IMG/VR virus record: IMGVR_UViG_3300002514_004414
Coordinates: 9,530-39,660 of that record
Length of the DNA: 30,131 nt
Source of the DNA: a virus
Strand: one strand, 5' to 3'
Shown: piece by piece, positions 15,361 through 23,411 of the stretch
Layout: each line of letters opens with the position of its first letter
Numbering within the stretch: the stretch's first letter is position 1
Made by a program: the position numbers and the translations under genes
The notes under the pieces: model-generated
Databases searched by the model: none
Seen by the model: only the letters and a program-made list of their open reading frames with translations
Told to the model about the DNA's origin: nothing

Positions 15361-15780
15361 ATGGAGGATGGGTGGTTAAAGCTCATCCTCTTTTTATTTG
15401 GAGATAAGTTGACATTTTTATCATTCATTTGTATATTTGGAATTGGCTGGTGTTGTAGCAACATCTTTACCTACATTTTTTCACTAGGGTCTTCTGCTAT
15501 ACTTTTGAAAAGAGTCTTAGCAGAGACTCTTTTGTTTGTAGCAGCAATGGTCCAAGATACTTACGAGCTTCAAGCACTTAAGAGATATGAACTTGAGCGA
15601 AGCGGAAAAACAAAAGAGTCTATTGAACTTCAAAGAAAGATCGATGAAAAAGAGATTGAAATTTTTAAAAGAAAGATTGTGCGTACGATAAGGTCTAATT
15701 TCCCTAGGGCCTTTTCTAATTTAATAGAGTTTGATAATTGGGAAACATTAATTAAAAACATACAAAAGCAAATAAAATAG
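15361..15780 (+). CDS. Membrane protein with C-terminal coiled coil
   Basis: Up to 139 aa: two hydrophobic segments (about residues 7-13 with 17-40, and 44-66) followed by a charged helical region (KESIELQRKIDEKEIEIFKRK). ATG 15361 has no ribosome site; an in-frame TTG at 15409 follows GGAG by 5 nt and would give 123 aa with the same membrane spans. It precedes clpP by 8 nt. I see no family match; an inner-membrane protein with a cytoplasmic helical tail is the most that can be said. Confidence 0.6.
   Translation: MEDGWLKLILFLFGDKLTFLSFICIFGIGWCCSNIFTYIFSLGSSAILLKRVLAETLLFVAAMVQDTYELQALKRYELERSGKTKESIELQRKIDEKEIEIFKRKIVRTIRSNFPRAFSNLIEFDNWETLIKNIQKQIK
15409..15437 (+). promoter_or_regulatory. 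Candidate internal promoter upstream of clpP
   Basis: TTGACA at 15409-15414, 17-nt spacer, TATATT at 15432-15437. Both hexamers match the set used elsewhere, but it lies inside the membrane-protein frame and lacks the TGn extension. It could give extra expression of ClpP and the amidase, or be chance in AT-rich DNA. Confidence 0.4.
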
Positions 15781-15788
15781 GAGGCTAA

Positions 15789-16460
15789 ATGTTTAAAATG
15801 ATCAGCAAGAAAGACAAGAAGGCAAAGCCGGTTCCAATTAACGAAGCGGATGAAACGGATAATACCGCTAGTGAAGAAGATGCCGAAGCAAAAAGGCAAC
15901 TTATGGAAATATTAGGCGGAGCAGCCGAAGGCCAAGACCTTAGAACCATGATGTTATATGGTGATGTTAACGAAGAACGAGCCGGAGACATGGTCGCTGG
16001 CTTTTTGATGTTACACGGTAGCCGTAAAGAAGGTGAGGATGTCGACAATTCTATTAGATTTTACATCTCAACCTATGGTGGATCAGCAGACGACATGTTT
16101 TCACTTTATGATATTATGAGAATGGTTAAGAGAGATTGCGACATTGAAACTATTGGAATGGGCAAGATCATGTCCGCTGGGACCTTAATTTTAGCCTCTG
16201 GCACCAAAGGTCGCCGCAAGATCATGAAAAATTGCAGGGTGATGATTCATTCTGTTTCAGCAGGCAATTTAGGAACAATTCATAACTTAGAGAATGAGCT
16301 AGAAGAAATACAACACCTGCAAGATATGTATGTAAACGCCCTTGCAGAAGAGACACACATGACCAAGAGACAAATCAGGAAGCTTCTAGATCAAAAAGTC
16401 AATGTGTATCTAACAGCAGCTGAAGCCGTTGAATATGGCCTCGCAGACGAAGTTATATAA
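15789..16460 (+). CDS. clpP: ClpP-family serine protease with Asn in place of the catalytic Asp
   Basis: A 223-aa S14 peptidase. Residues 1-50 are a charged extension (longer than in bacterial ClpP, about 195-207 aa). The core has FYISTYGGSA (91-100), nucleophile S129 in GKIMSAG, H154 in VMIHS and the C-terminal TAAEAVEYGLADEV. At the place where ClpP has Asp before the FLSA-like segment, this protein has N205 (NVYLTA), so the triad seems altered to Ser-His-Asn. AGGAG lies 6 nt upstream. It could form a ClpP-like proteolytic barrel with host unfoldases, or serve as a head-maturation protease, as S14 proteins do in some phages; the acidic neighbour supports the second option. Confidence 0.9.
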   Translation: MFKMISKKDKKAKPVPINEADETDNTASEEDAEAKRQLMEILGGAAEGQDLRTMMLYGDVNEERAGDMVAGFLMLHGSRKEGEDVDNSIRFYISTYGGSADDMFSLYDIMRMVKRDCDIETIGMGKIMSAGTLILASGTKGRRKIMKNCRVMIHSVSAGNLGTIHNLENELEEIQHLQDMYVNALAEETHMTKRQIRKLLDQKVNVYLTAAEAVEYGLADEVI

Positions 16461-16471
16461 GGAGTAACAAG

Positions 16472-17350
16472 ATGGACGCAGAATTTTACAATGAAGCCTC
16501 AGCGACTCGACTTGGTTGGACACCCGACTGGTTCGGATGCTCTGAGTTTGATGAAGGTTTGACGAAGGCAATTAAAGCTTATCAAAAGAAAATCGGCCTC
16601 AAGGCTGACGGTCTTTGTGGTCCCGGAACTTATAGAAGAGTCTGGACTGATAGACAATCTGACATGGAATACCGAAGAGACAACATCCAAGGACATGAGA
16701 ATACAAGTATCATGTATAACAGTGATTACTTTGACATTGAATGGGATAGAGTATATCTTCCATTTATGTTTGGTGGAATGAAATCCACTAAAGGCTACAA
16801 GAAGGTAGTTGAGAAGAGAGACATAAAGAATTTCGTATGTCATTGGGATGTTTGTTTGAATTCAAAATCAACATTCCGAGTTCTTGAAAACCGAGGTCTA
16901 TCGGTTCATTTTCTGATTGACAACGATGGCTCAATCTATCAGCTGTTGGACATGAATCACATAGCCTATCATGCGGGATCATCCAAGTGGAATACAGCAT
17001 CAATTGGTGTTGAGATTGCAAACGCTTACTATCCAAAGCATCAAGCTTGGTATGTCAAGCACGGCTTTGAAGAAAGACCAGTTTGGGATAATGCAAAAGT
17101 TCATGGTTCCACGCTCAAGCCATTCTTGGGTTTTTATGATGTTCAGCTTGAGGCCCTTAAGGCACTTATGAAAGCAGTCAATAAAGCAGCAGATATTCCC
17201 CTGAAAACACCAGATTCAACAACTACTTATAGTACAGCAGTTAGAGGCACCTATAAGGGATTTATCTCTCATTATCATCTTAAAAAGACTAAGATTGACT
17301 GTGCCGGACTAGACATCGCTAAGCTTATTGAGGAAATAAAGAATGATTAA
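16472..17350 (+). CDS. Endolysin: N-acetylmuramoyl-L-alanine amidase with peptidoglycan-binding domain
   Basis: A 292-aa peptidoglycan hydrolase cutting the bond between N-acetylmuramic acid and L-alanine. Residues about 20-60 (FDEGLTKAIKAYQKKIGLKADG, broken here only by domain end) look like a PG_binding_1 domain. The amidase_2 domain starts near 115: FVCHWDVC with H124, SVHFLIDNDGSIYQLLD, AYHAG and IGVEIAN, then HYHLKKTKIDCAG near the end with H267/H269 and C277 as the other zinc ligands. There is no signal peptide, so release would need a holin; a candidate lies at 20516. AAGGAG precedes ATG 16472, and it overlaps the next gene by 8 nt. Confidence 0.92.
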   Translation: MDAEFYNEASATRLGWTPDWFGCSEFDEGLTKAIKAYQKKIGLKADGLCGPGTYRRVWTDRQSDMEYRRDNIQGHENTSIMYNSDYFDIEWDRVYLPFMFGGMKSTKGYKKVVEKRDIKNFVCHWDVCLNSKSTFRVLENRGLSVHFLIDNDGSIYQLLDMNHIAYHAGSSKWNTASIGVEIANAYYPKHQAWYVKHGFEERPVWDNAKVHGSTLKPFLGFYDVQLEALKALMKAVNKAADIPLKTPDSTTTYSTAVRGTYKGFISHYHLKKTKIDCAGLDIAKLIEEIKND

Positions 17351-18839
17351 GTTAGATAAAAAGACAGTAGATCAACTCATACAAGAGGTTTTAACCGAGG
17401 TTGCACAATTACCAGCAGATGGTTATAAAGTCTCCGGAGATCTTCCTTATGTAGTTGGAACAGCAGACACACAACAAAAGCATTTAGATGCTCTCATGAA
17501 TATTGAAACACCAGAAGATGTACTGAACAACGCTGATTTGAAAGAGCTTACTGACAACCCAGAAGATATAACATTTGATCACATCCGTGCAGTTAGGGGC
17601 CTGATAAAAGGCTTCCGTGCTGGCTTTGGCCCAAAGAAGAACCCTAAGTATACCCCAGACAGCCCTGAAGGCATTGAAGCCAAAGCAGCCATTGATGCAC
17701 TGCTGGCTGTAGAGGACGCATATGGAAGCTATATGCAAAGCTTCAAACAACCAGAAACATCAGTTACTGATCCTGCATTTGCATCCGGAAGAGCAGAGCT
17801 TCCAGCAAGTGGAGGAACAGCCCCTTTTCCCGCAGAGCAATTAGCGATTGTACAGAGAGCGATGGAAGGAATAGACTCCGGTGATTTTGAAGGAAGAGTA
17901 AGAAGACTCAGCGAAATCTCAACTTTACTTTATGAAGTTAGTATTGATAACAATACCGCGATTGAAAAGTTAAAAGCAAAACCAGTTTCACAAAGTTTGA
18001 ATGATATAATGTTGGTAGATCTCTTCAACTATATTGTAAAAGACATGGACGCTGGCTCCGGTGGATACTTATTTGAATATTTCCTTTCATTATTGTATGA
18101 GGGAAAGGGAGCAGGAAAAGAAACAACAGCAGCCGGAAAGATGGCTGCTACTGACTTTGTAACTAAAGAAGGTGGAAGAGGGAGTGCTAAGTACTATTCT
18201 CAAAAAGGAGCGATTAGTCAAAGCCCAAAAGGCTTTCCGATTGGAGAGAGTATAAACTATGTAATTGCGATCAAAAAAGAAGATGAAAGCCAGATTGGCC
18301 AAAAAGGTTCTGTCTCAAAAGCAGATCCGGCAAGACTTGTCGCAGTTGATATTTATGTATTTGATGTGACAAGAGAAAACGAAATACTATTCACTTCAAA
18401 AGGAATAGATGTTGAAATAAACAAAGCAGGCGAACTTAAGCTAGGAAAGCTTGTTGATGAAAATAGCTTTGTCGGTACCATCCGTCTTTGTGCAAGTCCA
18501 ACTTCAAGCTTTGAGGATGTCTTAAACGCTGCTATGGAAAATGCCGAGATTGAATTGCAAAACGCTTTTATAGCTATGAAGGATATTTTTGAATCTCTAA
18601 ACCTCGCAAAGACGGGTGTTAAACAATATATTTCAACCGGTACACTTGAGTTTGGAAACAAAGCGTTTACAGAGATGGCTGAAGCCGAAGAAGAATTTAG
18701 GGAACTAGTTCAGGAGCTTTCAGCCGATGTGGGATACGGAAAGCTAGACACTGGAGCAAACTCAAGGATTGTTGCTAAGGAGTCCAAGCTTCAAACTCTT
18801 GATAAACTAATTCTTGAAGTTTTAAAAAATAATTCTTGA
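17343..18839 (+). CDS. 498-aa unknown protein, possibly virion-associated
   Basis: No recognised family. The protein starts KTVDQLIQEVLTEV and ends LDKLILEVLKNN; both are short amphipathic helices of one pattern (LIxEVL), placed at each terminus. The middle (about 230-320) has GGYLFEYFLSLLYEG, AATDFVTKEG and GSAKYYS, a conserved-looking core in which an E, a D and a xAK could fit a degenerate nuclease fold, but this is weak. Low-complexity linkers lie near 140-160. It overlaps the amidase by 8 nt. Its last 10 codons lie in a 22-bp duplication next to the groEL promoter. Confidence 0.8.
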   Translation: MIKLDKKTVDQLIQEVLTEVAQLPADGYKVSGDLPYVVGTADTQQKHLDALMNIETPEDVLNNADLKELTDNPEDITFDHIRAVRGLIKGFRAGFGPKKNPKYTPDSPEGIEAKAAIDALLAVEDAYGSYMQSFKQPETSVTDPAFASGRAELPASGGTAPFPAEQLAIVQRAMEGIDSGDFEGRVRRLSEISTLLYEVSIDNNTAIEKLKAKPVSQSLNDIMLVDLFNYIVKDMDAGSGGYLFEYFLSLLYEGKGAGKETTAAGKMAATDFVTKEGGRGSAKYYSQKGAISQSPKGFPIGESINYVIAIKKEDESQIGQKGSVSKADPARLVAVDIYVFDVTRENEILFTSKGIDVEINKAGELKLGKLVDENSFVGTIRLCASPTSSFEDVLNAAMENAEIELQNAFIAMKDIFESLNLAKTGVKQYISTGTLEFGNKAFTEMAEAEEEFRELVQELSADVGYGKLDTGANSRIVAKESKLQTLDKLILEVLKNNS

Positions 18840-18860
18840 AGTTTTAAAAAATAATTCTTG
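18809..18860 (+). repeat. 22-bp tandem duplication at a gene end and promoter
   Basis: Two exact adjacent copies, 18809-18830 and 18831-18852, followed by 8 bases of a third. Copy 1 codes the last residues of the 498-aa protein, copy 2 contains its stop, and the partial third merges into the TTGACA of the groEL promoter. Confidence 0.9.
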
Positions 18861-18886
18861 ACAAATAACCCGTAAGCGGTTATAAT
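18858..18886 (+). promoter_or_regulatory. Sigma70-type promoter for groEL
   Basis: TTGACA at 18858-18863, 17 nt, TATAAT at 18881-18886. Its -35 overlaps the end of the 22-bp repeat. Transcription would start about 25 nt before the ATG at 18918. Confidence 0.88.
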
Positions 18887-18917
18887 ATAAGCATAAAGTG
18901 TTAACCATGGAGGCCAA

Positions 18918-20489
18918 ATGAACAAACACTACGTGAATGGCTATGAGCTAAGCCAAAAGATTATCGAAGGAGTAGACATCCTTGCTGATAATGTGGGCTC
19001 AACCCTCGGACCGAAAGGACGAAATGTGATTTTATTTCACAAGGAACAAAACACTCCTGTTATTACAAAAGACGGAGTAACAATCGCAAAGTTTATTGAA
19101 CTTGATGATCCAATTCAAAATGTTGGAGCACAGATTGTTAAACAAGCAGCAGAGCAATCTGCAAACACTGCTGGTGATGGAACAACCACAACAACTGTTC
19201 TTGCACGAGCAATGATCAAAGGAGCACAGAAGTATATTGCAACTGGTGTATCTCCTATTGAGATTAAACGCGGAATGGATAAGGCATGTGTATTTATTGT
19301 TGATAAGCTAAAAGAGCAAGCAAACCCAATCCGATCCAAAGAAGACATCATGCATATCGCAACAATCTCTGCGAATAATGATGAAACAATTGGAAACTTA
19401 GTTGCAACTGCTGTCGATTCAGCAGGTAAAGACGGATCTGTGATCATTGAAGAGGCAAGATCAATGAAAACCTCATTGGATCTTATTGAAGGGTTCAGGT
19501 TTGATTCTGGTTATGCCGCAACTGCATTTATAACGAATGAACGAACAGGTTGTGTTGATTATGACGACCCTCTGATTCTGGTCACGGATCAGAAGGTTGA
19601 ATCAGTAGAACAAATTTATCCAACATTAGAGTTAGCAGCGAGGGAGTCCCGACCTTTAATTATCGTGGCCTCCGAAGTGGAAGGGCAAGCCCTCGCTGCC
19701 CTTATAATGAATTCTGTTCGTGGAACTATGAAAGTAGCAGCTGTAAAGGCTCCAAGATATGGCGAAGAACGTCGCAGTATACTAAAAGATTTGTGCTTGT
19801 CAACCGGAGCCACCCTACTATCAAGGGAAGATGGTTTACAACTAAAAGATGTTAAATTAGGGCACTTTGGACAGTCTAAATCGGTATCTATCAGCAAGGG
19901 CTGGACTACTATAGTTGGAGGCAAAGCAGATCATGATGAAATCGACAAAAAGATCGAAGCGATCAAGACAGAAATTACACAGACGGATTCTCTTAAGGAG
20001 TGTGAACGCTTACAAGAGAGAATTACTCGTCTTGCATCTGGGGTTGCTGTCATACGAGTCGGCGCTGCTTCTCAAATTGAGATGATTGAAAAGAAACATC
20101 GGGTTGAAGATGCCCTTGAAGCTGTCCGTTCTGCGCAAGAGATGGGTGTTATTGCTGGTGGTGGATCTGCCCTTGCTAAGATAAGCAAAAGCAATCTTCT
20201 TATCGGGGCACAAAACGTACAGCAGCTTGGCATTGATTTGGTACTTGATGCATGCAAATCACCATTAAGACAAATGTGTGAAAATGCCGGCGAACCCTAT
20301 CAAATCATTCAAAATAATGTTGAAAATTCAAATGAAAATGAAGGATACAACTTTATGAATGGCAAGATAGAAAATCTTATAGAAACAGGTGTCATAGATC
20401 CGGTTAAAGTGACAATTTCTGCGATTGAAAACGCTGTATCTGTTTCCTCGACACTAATTACCACCAACTACGCAATAGTTAAAGATTAG
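18918..20489 (+). CDS. groEL: GroEL-type chaperonin
   Basis: A 523-aa group I chaperonin, a little shorter than E. coli GroEL (548 aa). The equatorial ATP site is intact: GPKGRNV (31-37), D52 in KDGVT, D87 in AGDGTTTTT at the same numbers as E. coli, and VEDALEA for the hydrolytic Asp near 390. The usual GAATE becomes GAASQ, and the C-terminal GGM-repeat tail is missing (ends TNYAIVKD). The apical region (about 185-360) is complete but diverged. GGAGG lies 8 nt before the ATG. No GroES-like gene is present here, so it either uses the host co-chaperonin, one encoded elsewhere, or works without one, as reported for some phage GroELs. Confidence 0.96.
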   Translation: MNKHYVNGYELSQKIIEGVDILADNVGSTLGPKGRNVILFHKEQNTPVITKDGVTIAKFIELDDPIQNVGAQIVKQAAEQSANTAGDGTTTTTVLARAMIKGAQKYIATGVSPIEIKRGMDKACVFIVDKLKEQANPIRSKEDIMHIATISANNDETIGNLVATAVDSAGKDGSVIIEEARSMKTSLDLIEGFRFDSGYAATAFITNERTGCVDYDDPLILVTDQKVESVEQIYPTLELAARESRPLIIVASEVEGQALAALIMNSVRGTMKVAAVKAPRYGEERRSILKDLCLSTGATLLSREDGLQLKDVKLGHFGQSKSVSISKGWTTIVGGKADHDEIDKKIEAIKTEITQTDSLKECERLQERITRLASGVAVIRVGAASQIEMIEKKHRVEDALEAVRSAQEMGVIAGGGSALAKISKSNLLIGAQNVQQLGIDLVLDACKSPLRQMCENAGEPYQIIQNNVENSNENEGYNFMNGKIENLIETGVIDPVKVTISAIENAVSVSSTLITTNYAIVKD

Positions 20490-20515
20490 AGTCTAATTAA
20501 ACAACGAGGTGCAGC

Positions 20516-20779
20516 ATGACAGAAGAACAGCTACAAAATCTAACTACTGCCATTTTGGAGATGAAACACAACTTAGAAAGAATGGCAGAAAAACAATCAG
20601 AAATGGTTGATGATGTTAAACAAATTAAAAAAGCCGTATATGATCCCGAACAGGGTCTTTATGCTCGTTTGAAAGCTTTAGAGCAGTGGAAAGGCGCCAC
20701 AACTAAAATTATGTGGGTAATTATGACCTCGATTGTTGGTCTTCTTACCTCAACATTTTATCAAAGCTTTCTCTCTTAA
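20516..20779 (+). CDS. XhlA-like coiled-coil membrane protein (possible holin partner)
   Basis: An 87-aa protein: a helical, charged N-terminal 40 residues, the turn VYDPEQGLYARLKALEQW (41-58), and one membrane span at about 64-84. This order is typical of hemolysin XhlA-like or holin-accessory proteins of phages, which act with the amidase at the inner membrane. GAGGTG lies 6 nt upstream. The role in lysis is inferred from architecture only. Confidence 0.7.
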   Translation: MTEEQLQNLTTAILEMKHNLERMAEKQSEMVDDVKQIKKAVYDPEQGLYARLKALEQWKGATTKIMWVIMTSIVGLLTSTFYQSFLS

Positions 20780-20800
20780 CAAAACAAAATAGGAGGTTTT

Positions 20801-21121
20801 ATGAGAGTTAGAATTAATTATGCCGTTGAGGTGGAAGAAGTATTACAAGAGGTTGAAAGGATCGTTCAAGCTTCAAGCAAGAGATTACGAAGCAAAATCA
20901 ACAAGCTTGACCAAAGCTGTGCCGGATTACAAGATGAAGACACAGAAGAAGCAATTGAAGATATTATTTCATTAAGAAAGGAGTTGGCTAGACATGACCA
21001 AGCACTCGACGATTGCTACGCAATCTTACAGGGGTATATCGGACTACTTGATAGTAGCCTTCAACCAAACAACCCAGAAGAAGGAGATAGCGATGAGCCA
21101 CCGCAGACTAAAGACGGGTGA
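20801..21121 (+). CDS. Small helical protein, unknown
   Basis: A 106-aa protein starting MRVRINYAVEVEEVLQEV, then two amphipathic helices with heptad-like Leu spacing and an acidic, Pro-rich tail. AGGAGG is 7 nt before the ATG. The end overlaps the next gene by 29 nt, the overlap containing the latter's ribosome site. Similar MRVRINYxVxxEEVxxE starts occur in marine phage proteins without known function (from memory). Confidence 0.75.
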   Translation: MRVRINYAVEVEEVLQEVERIVQASSKRLRSKINKLDQSCAGLQDEDTEEAIEDIISLRKELARHDQALDDCYAILQGYIGLLDSSLQPNNPEEGDSDEPPQTKDG

Positions 21122-21335
21122 TCTCGTGCATGTCCCATCAGATGTTTATCGTTTTAAGAAAGAAGACCTACAATTGGACTTCTTTTCTTCTATAAAAGTT
21201 ACTGATGTGCCCATGCTTGGATTATTTCGAAAGTATTTGAGTGAAAAACAGTGTTTGATTACATTCGCTGACGGTGAGTGGATTCTTCCAATTCGCTATG
21301 TATATGAAATACAAAAGGAGAGTTACTGTGCTTGA
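21093..21335 (+). CDS. Small GDLV-family protein
   Basis: An 80-aa protein with RRLKTGDLVHVP at residues 4-15, followed by strands ending ITFADGEWILPIRYVYEI that match the W-x-DG strand of other members. GAAGGAG lies 8 nt before ATG 21093; the frame is open further upstream only as a shadow of the overlapping gene. It overlaps the following gene by 8 nt. Outlier in location: isolated from the main array by 4 kb. Confidence 0.72.
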   Translation: MSHRRLKTGDLVHVPSDVYRFKKEDLQLDFFSSIKVTDVPMLGLFRKYLSEKQCLITFADGEWILPIRYVYEIQKESYCA

Positions 21336-21603
21336 GCTAATAACAGTTTATAGTGAACAAAAACAATATTATCTTAGTAAGATCGTTGTTAACCCAAACT
21401 TTATTTCTTTAATAAAGCCCTTTGGCGAATACGACAACGCTCTGAGGGAAGGAAAGATGAATCTGGACTTTGATGAGTCAGTTCGTTTTTCTGAGATAAC
21501 AATGTCTGGAAGGGGTGGTTTTGAAAAATACATTGTCGTTGGATCGCCAATGCAAATTAAAGAAAAGCTCAATAGAGGCAAAATACAACTATTAAAGGAT
21601 TAG
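21328..21603 (+). CDS. Small protein resembling FlbD-like family
   Basis: A 91-aa protein from GTG 21328, which has AAGGAG 8 nt upstream and overlaps the previous stop by 8 nt. It reads as a beta-rich fold: LELITVYSEQKQYYLSKIVVNPNFI, a loop, then KYIVVGSPMQIKEKLN. The order (strand, aligned I/NP, strand, V-x-S helix) resembles FlbD-like small proteins found in bacteria and phages. The match is by pattern only. Function unknown. Confidence 0.65.
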   Translation: MLELITVYSEQKQYYLSKIVVNPNFISLIKPFGEYDNALREGKMNLDFDESVRFSEITMSGRGGFEKYIVVGSPMQIKEKLNRGKIQLLKD

Positions 21604-21612
21604 GAGAATACA

Positions 21613-22782
21613 ATGATTTGGTTATTATCTATGGCTTTCGCCTCACAACTAGCAGTCCCAGAGACTTCTTATACTGGAGCCACAATACTTGAGGGGGATG
21701 TTGATGTTACATTTGATCACATCTATAACATTAATTACGAAGCAGACACAGAGACTTATGCTTTCTTTGAAGGCAATACTCTTTATGTTGGCAACTCCGA
21801 TGAATATGGAAACTCCGTTGATGGAATCATTGAGTTCTTCTGGTTTCAATCTTCAATTGATAGAGGATCTGACTTCTATGTAGCGGTTGTAAAAACTAGA
21901 GCAACTCCCGGAAGAGATTGTCCCGCTTGGCAAAGCCTTTGGTTGTCCCGAGACTGCGAACTGTGGGCTGATGACTTGCAAGACTGGGGAGAACACCCTG
22001 TTCTCTCAGTAGAGGCAGTAACCGATGTCACAAGAGAAGCTGGTGCTTTCCGATGGGATTGGGCTGTTCCTTTTGAGAACTATGGCATCGATGCTTACGG
22101 ACAGATCACACTCTCTAACCAGTATGGTATCGGCTTAAATGCTGAAGGTGCCGTTATGGCACACGGAGAGATTCCTCTAGACGAAAGTGGAAACGTTCAG
22201 GCTGCTGGAAATGTACAAACCAAAGGCTTTGTCAACAGTGACTACATGGTTCAAACACAATACGAAGTAACCCTATACGAATGGGATGTCTTTGTGAATG
22301 GTCGTGCTGATTTGATGGCATGGGATACCTATTTAAATCTAGGAGTGAGAGCAAACCAATCGGCTTACCACGAATACTTCATAAGTATCCAAGTGGAAGA
22401 AGGAGAAACCTTTATGCTTGATGAGCTAAACTTCTCTTCAAATTTTGACACTGGGGACATCAACCCGTTTGCCTCAGAGATTGGCTTATCCGTTCAGAAT
22501 ATAGAAATCTCCGCTCCATTTTGGGAACCTGAAGAAGACTATGAAGAAGGGTGGAACTACGATGATGAAGAAGAAAACACTGAACCGGTTGAAATCCCTG
22601 TTGAAGATGAGGACACCGGCATCGCCGAAGAACCACTAGAAGAAACTGAGGAAGCCGAAGAAGAGATGCCATCAATTAAAGAAAGACCAGCAGTAGTCAA
22701 TAGTGGATGTAATACATCTACTGGATGGATTTGGGCTTGGGTGTTTGGTTTGATTGGTATGGCTCAAAGGAGAACAAGGTGA
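21613..22782 (+). CDS. Exported surface protein with MYXO-CTERM-like sorting tail
   Basis: A 389-aa protein with a short signal peptide (MIWLLSMAFASQLAVP; likely cut after Ser/Ala near residue 11). The body, about 20-300, is beta-rich with many aromatic and Gly/Asn residues. Residues 305-355 are an acidic low-complexity stalk. The C-terminus is GC (365-366), a Trp-rich hydrophobic stretch and QRRTR. This three-part tail is the pattern of MYXO-CTERM sorting signals that anchor proteins to the outer surface of Myxococcota and related bacteria. AGGAG lies 5 nt before the ATG. The gene overlaps the aldolase by GTGA. Role unknown; receptor masking or cell-surface change is possible. Confidence 0.8.
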   Translation: MIWLLSMAFASQLAVPETSYTGATILEGDVDVTFDHIYNINYEADTETYAFFEGNTLYVGNSDEYGNSVDGIIEFFWFQSSIDRGSDFYVAVVKTRATPGRDCPAWQSLWLSRDCELWADDLQDWGEHPVLSVEAVTDVTREAGAFRWDWAVPFENYGIDAYGQITLSNQYGIGLNAEGAVMAHGEIPLDESGNVQAAGNVQTKGFVNSDYMVQTQYEVTLYEWDVFVNGRADLMAWDTYLNLGVRANQSAYHEYFISIQVEEGETFMLDELNFSSNFDTGDINPFASEIGLSVQNIEISAPFWEPEEDYEEGWNYDDEEENTEPVEIPVEDEDTGIAEEPLEETEEAEEEMPSIKERPAVVNSGCNTSTGWIWAWVFGLIGMAQRRTR

Positions 22783-23411
22783 TAACAGCAATGGGCGATG
22801 TTATGCGAGAAGCATATAAAAGAGGTTGGATAACAACTAGAGATGGAAACATAAGTCTTAGGAGAACAGACTCCGACATTATGTACATAACTCCAAGCGG
22901 TTGGAGAAAAACAATAATTCACCCTGAGCATATGTTGAAGTGTAAGCTAAATCCAAATAACCCCGAAGAGCCAATCTACACGATCAATGATTCTGGTAAA
23001 AGCAAACCATCAGGTGAATTAGAGATGCATTATCTACTACAAAAAGATGCGACATCAACTCAAGCAGTGGTACATCTACATCCGACACACATAGTCGCTG
23101 CTCTCTTTGCTGGTTGGGATTTGCAAGCCTTGGCAGAACAGTTCCCCGAGGTTAGTCGTTATACCGTTGTCGGACCATCAGTCCCCGCATTGCCAGTTAC
23201 TTCAAAGGTTTTAGCCAGTGCGACTTATCATGCCATGGTGCAAGATGGAGAAAGACTTTATGATATTGTAGGCCAAACAGCTCATGGAGTCTGTGCGGTC
23301 GCAGCTAATCCATGGGATGCATTTGAACACATTGAAAGACTTGAACACATTTGTCAAATAGCTCTGGCTTCAGGAAAGGATCCTGAGTCCATTGTTATAA
23401 GCGAGATCTAA
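22779..23411 (+). CDS. Class II aldolase/adducin-family enzyme
   Basis: A 210-aa zinc-dependent aldolase-like protein. GWITTRDGNISLR and YITPSGWRKT are the substrate-phosphate-binding loops, SGELEMH carries the acid Glu, HLHPTH holds two zinc histidines and AHGVCA the third. Families with this core include fuculose- and ribulose-phosphate aldolases/epimerases and MtnB dehydratase; the substrate is not clear. GTG 22779 overlaps the preceding stop (GTGA) and has AAGGAG about 8 nt upstream; an ATG at 22791 is an alternative. Its last 42 nt overlap the convergent minus-strand gene. An unusual metabolic gene for a phage. Confidence 0.85.
   Translation: MITAMGDVMREAYKRGWITTRDGNISLRRTDSDIMYITPSGWRKTIIHPEHMLKCKLNPNNPEEPIYTINDSGKSKPSGELEMHYLLQKDATSTQAVVHLHPTHIVAALFAGWDLQALAEQFPEVSRYTVVGPSVPALPVTSKVLASATYHAMVQDGERLYDIVGQTAHGVCAVAANPWDAFEHIERLEHICQIALASGKDPESIVISEI

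Noticed and set aside
17343-18839. Nuclease assignment for the 498-aa protein from TDF...SAK residues
   Set aside because: Spacing and context are too loose to support a PD-(D/E)XK call.
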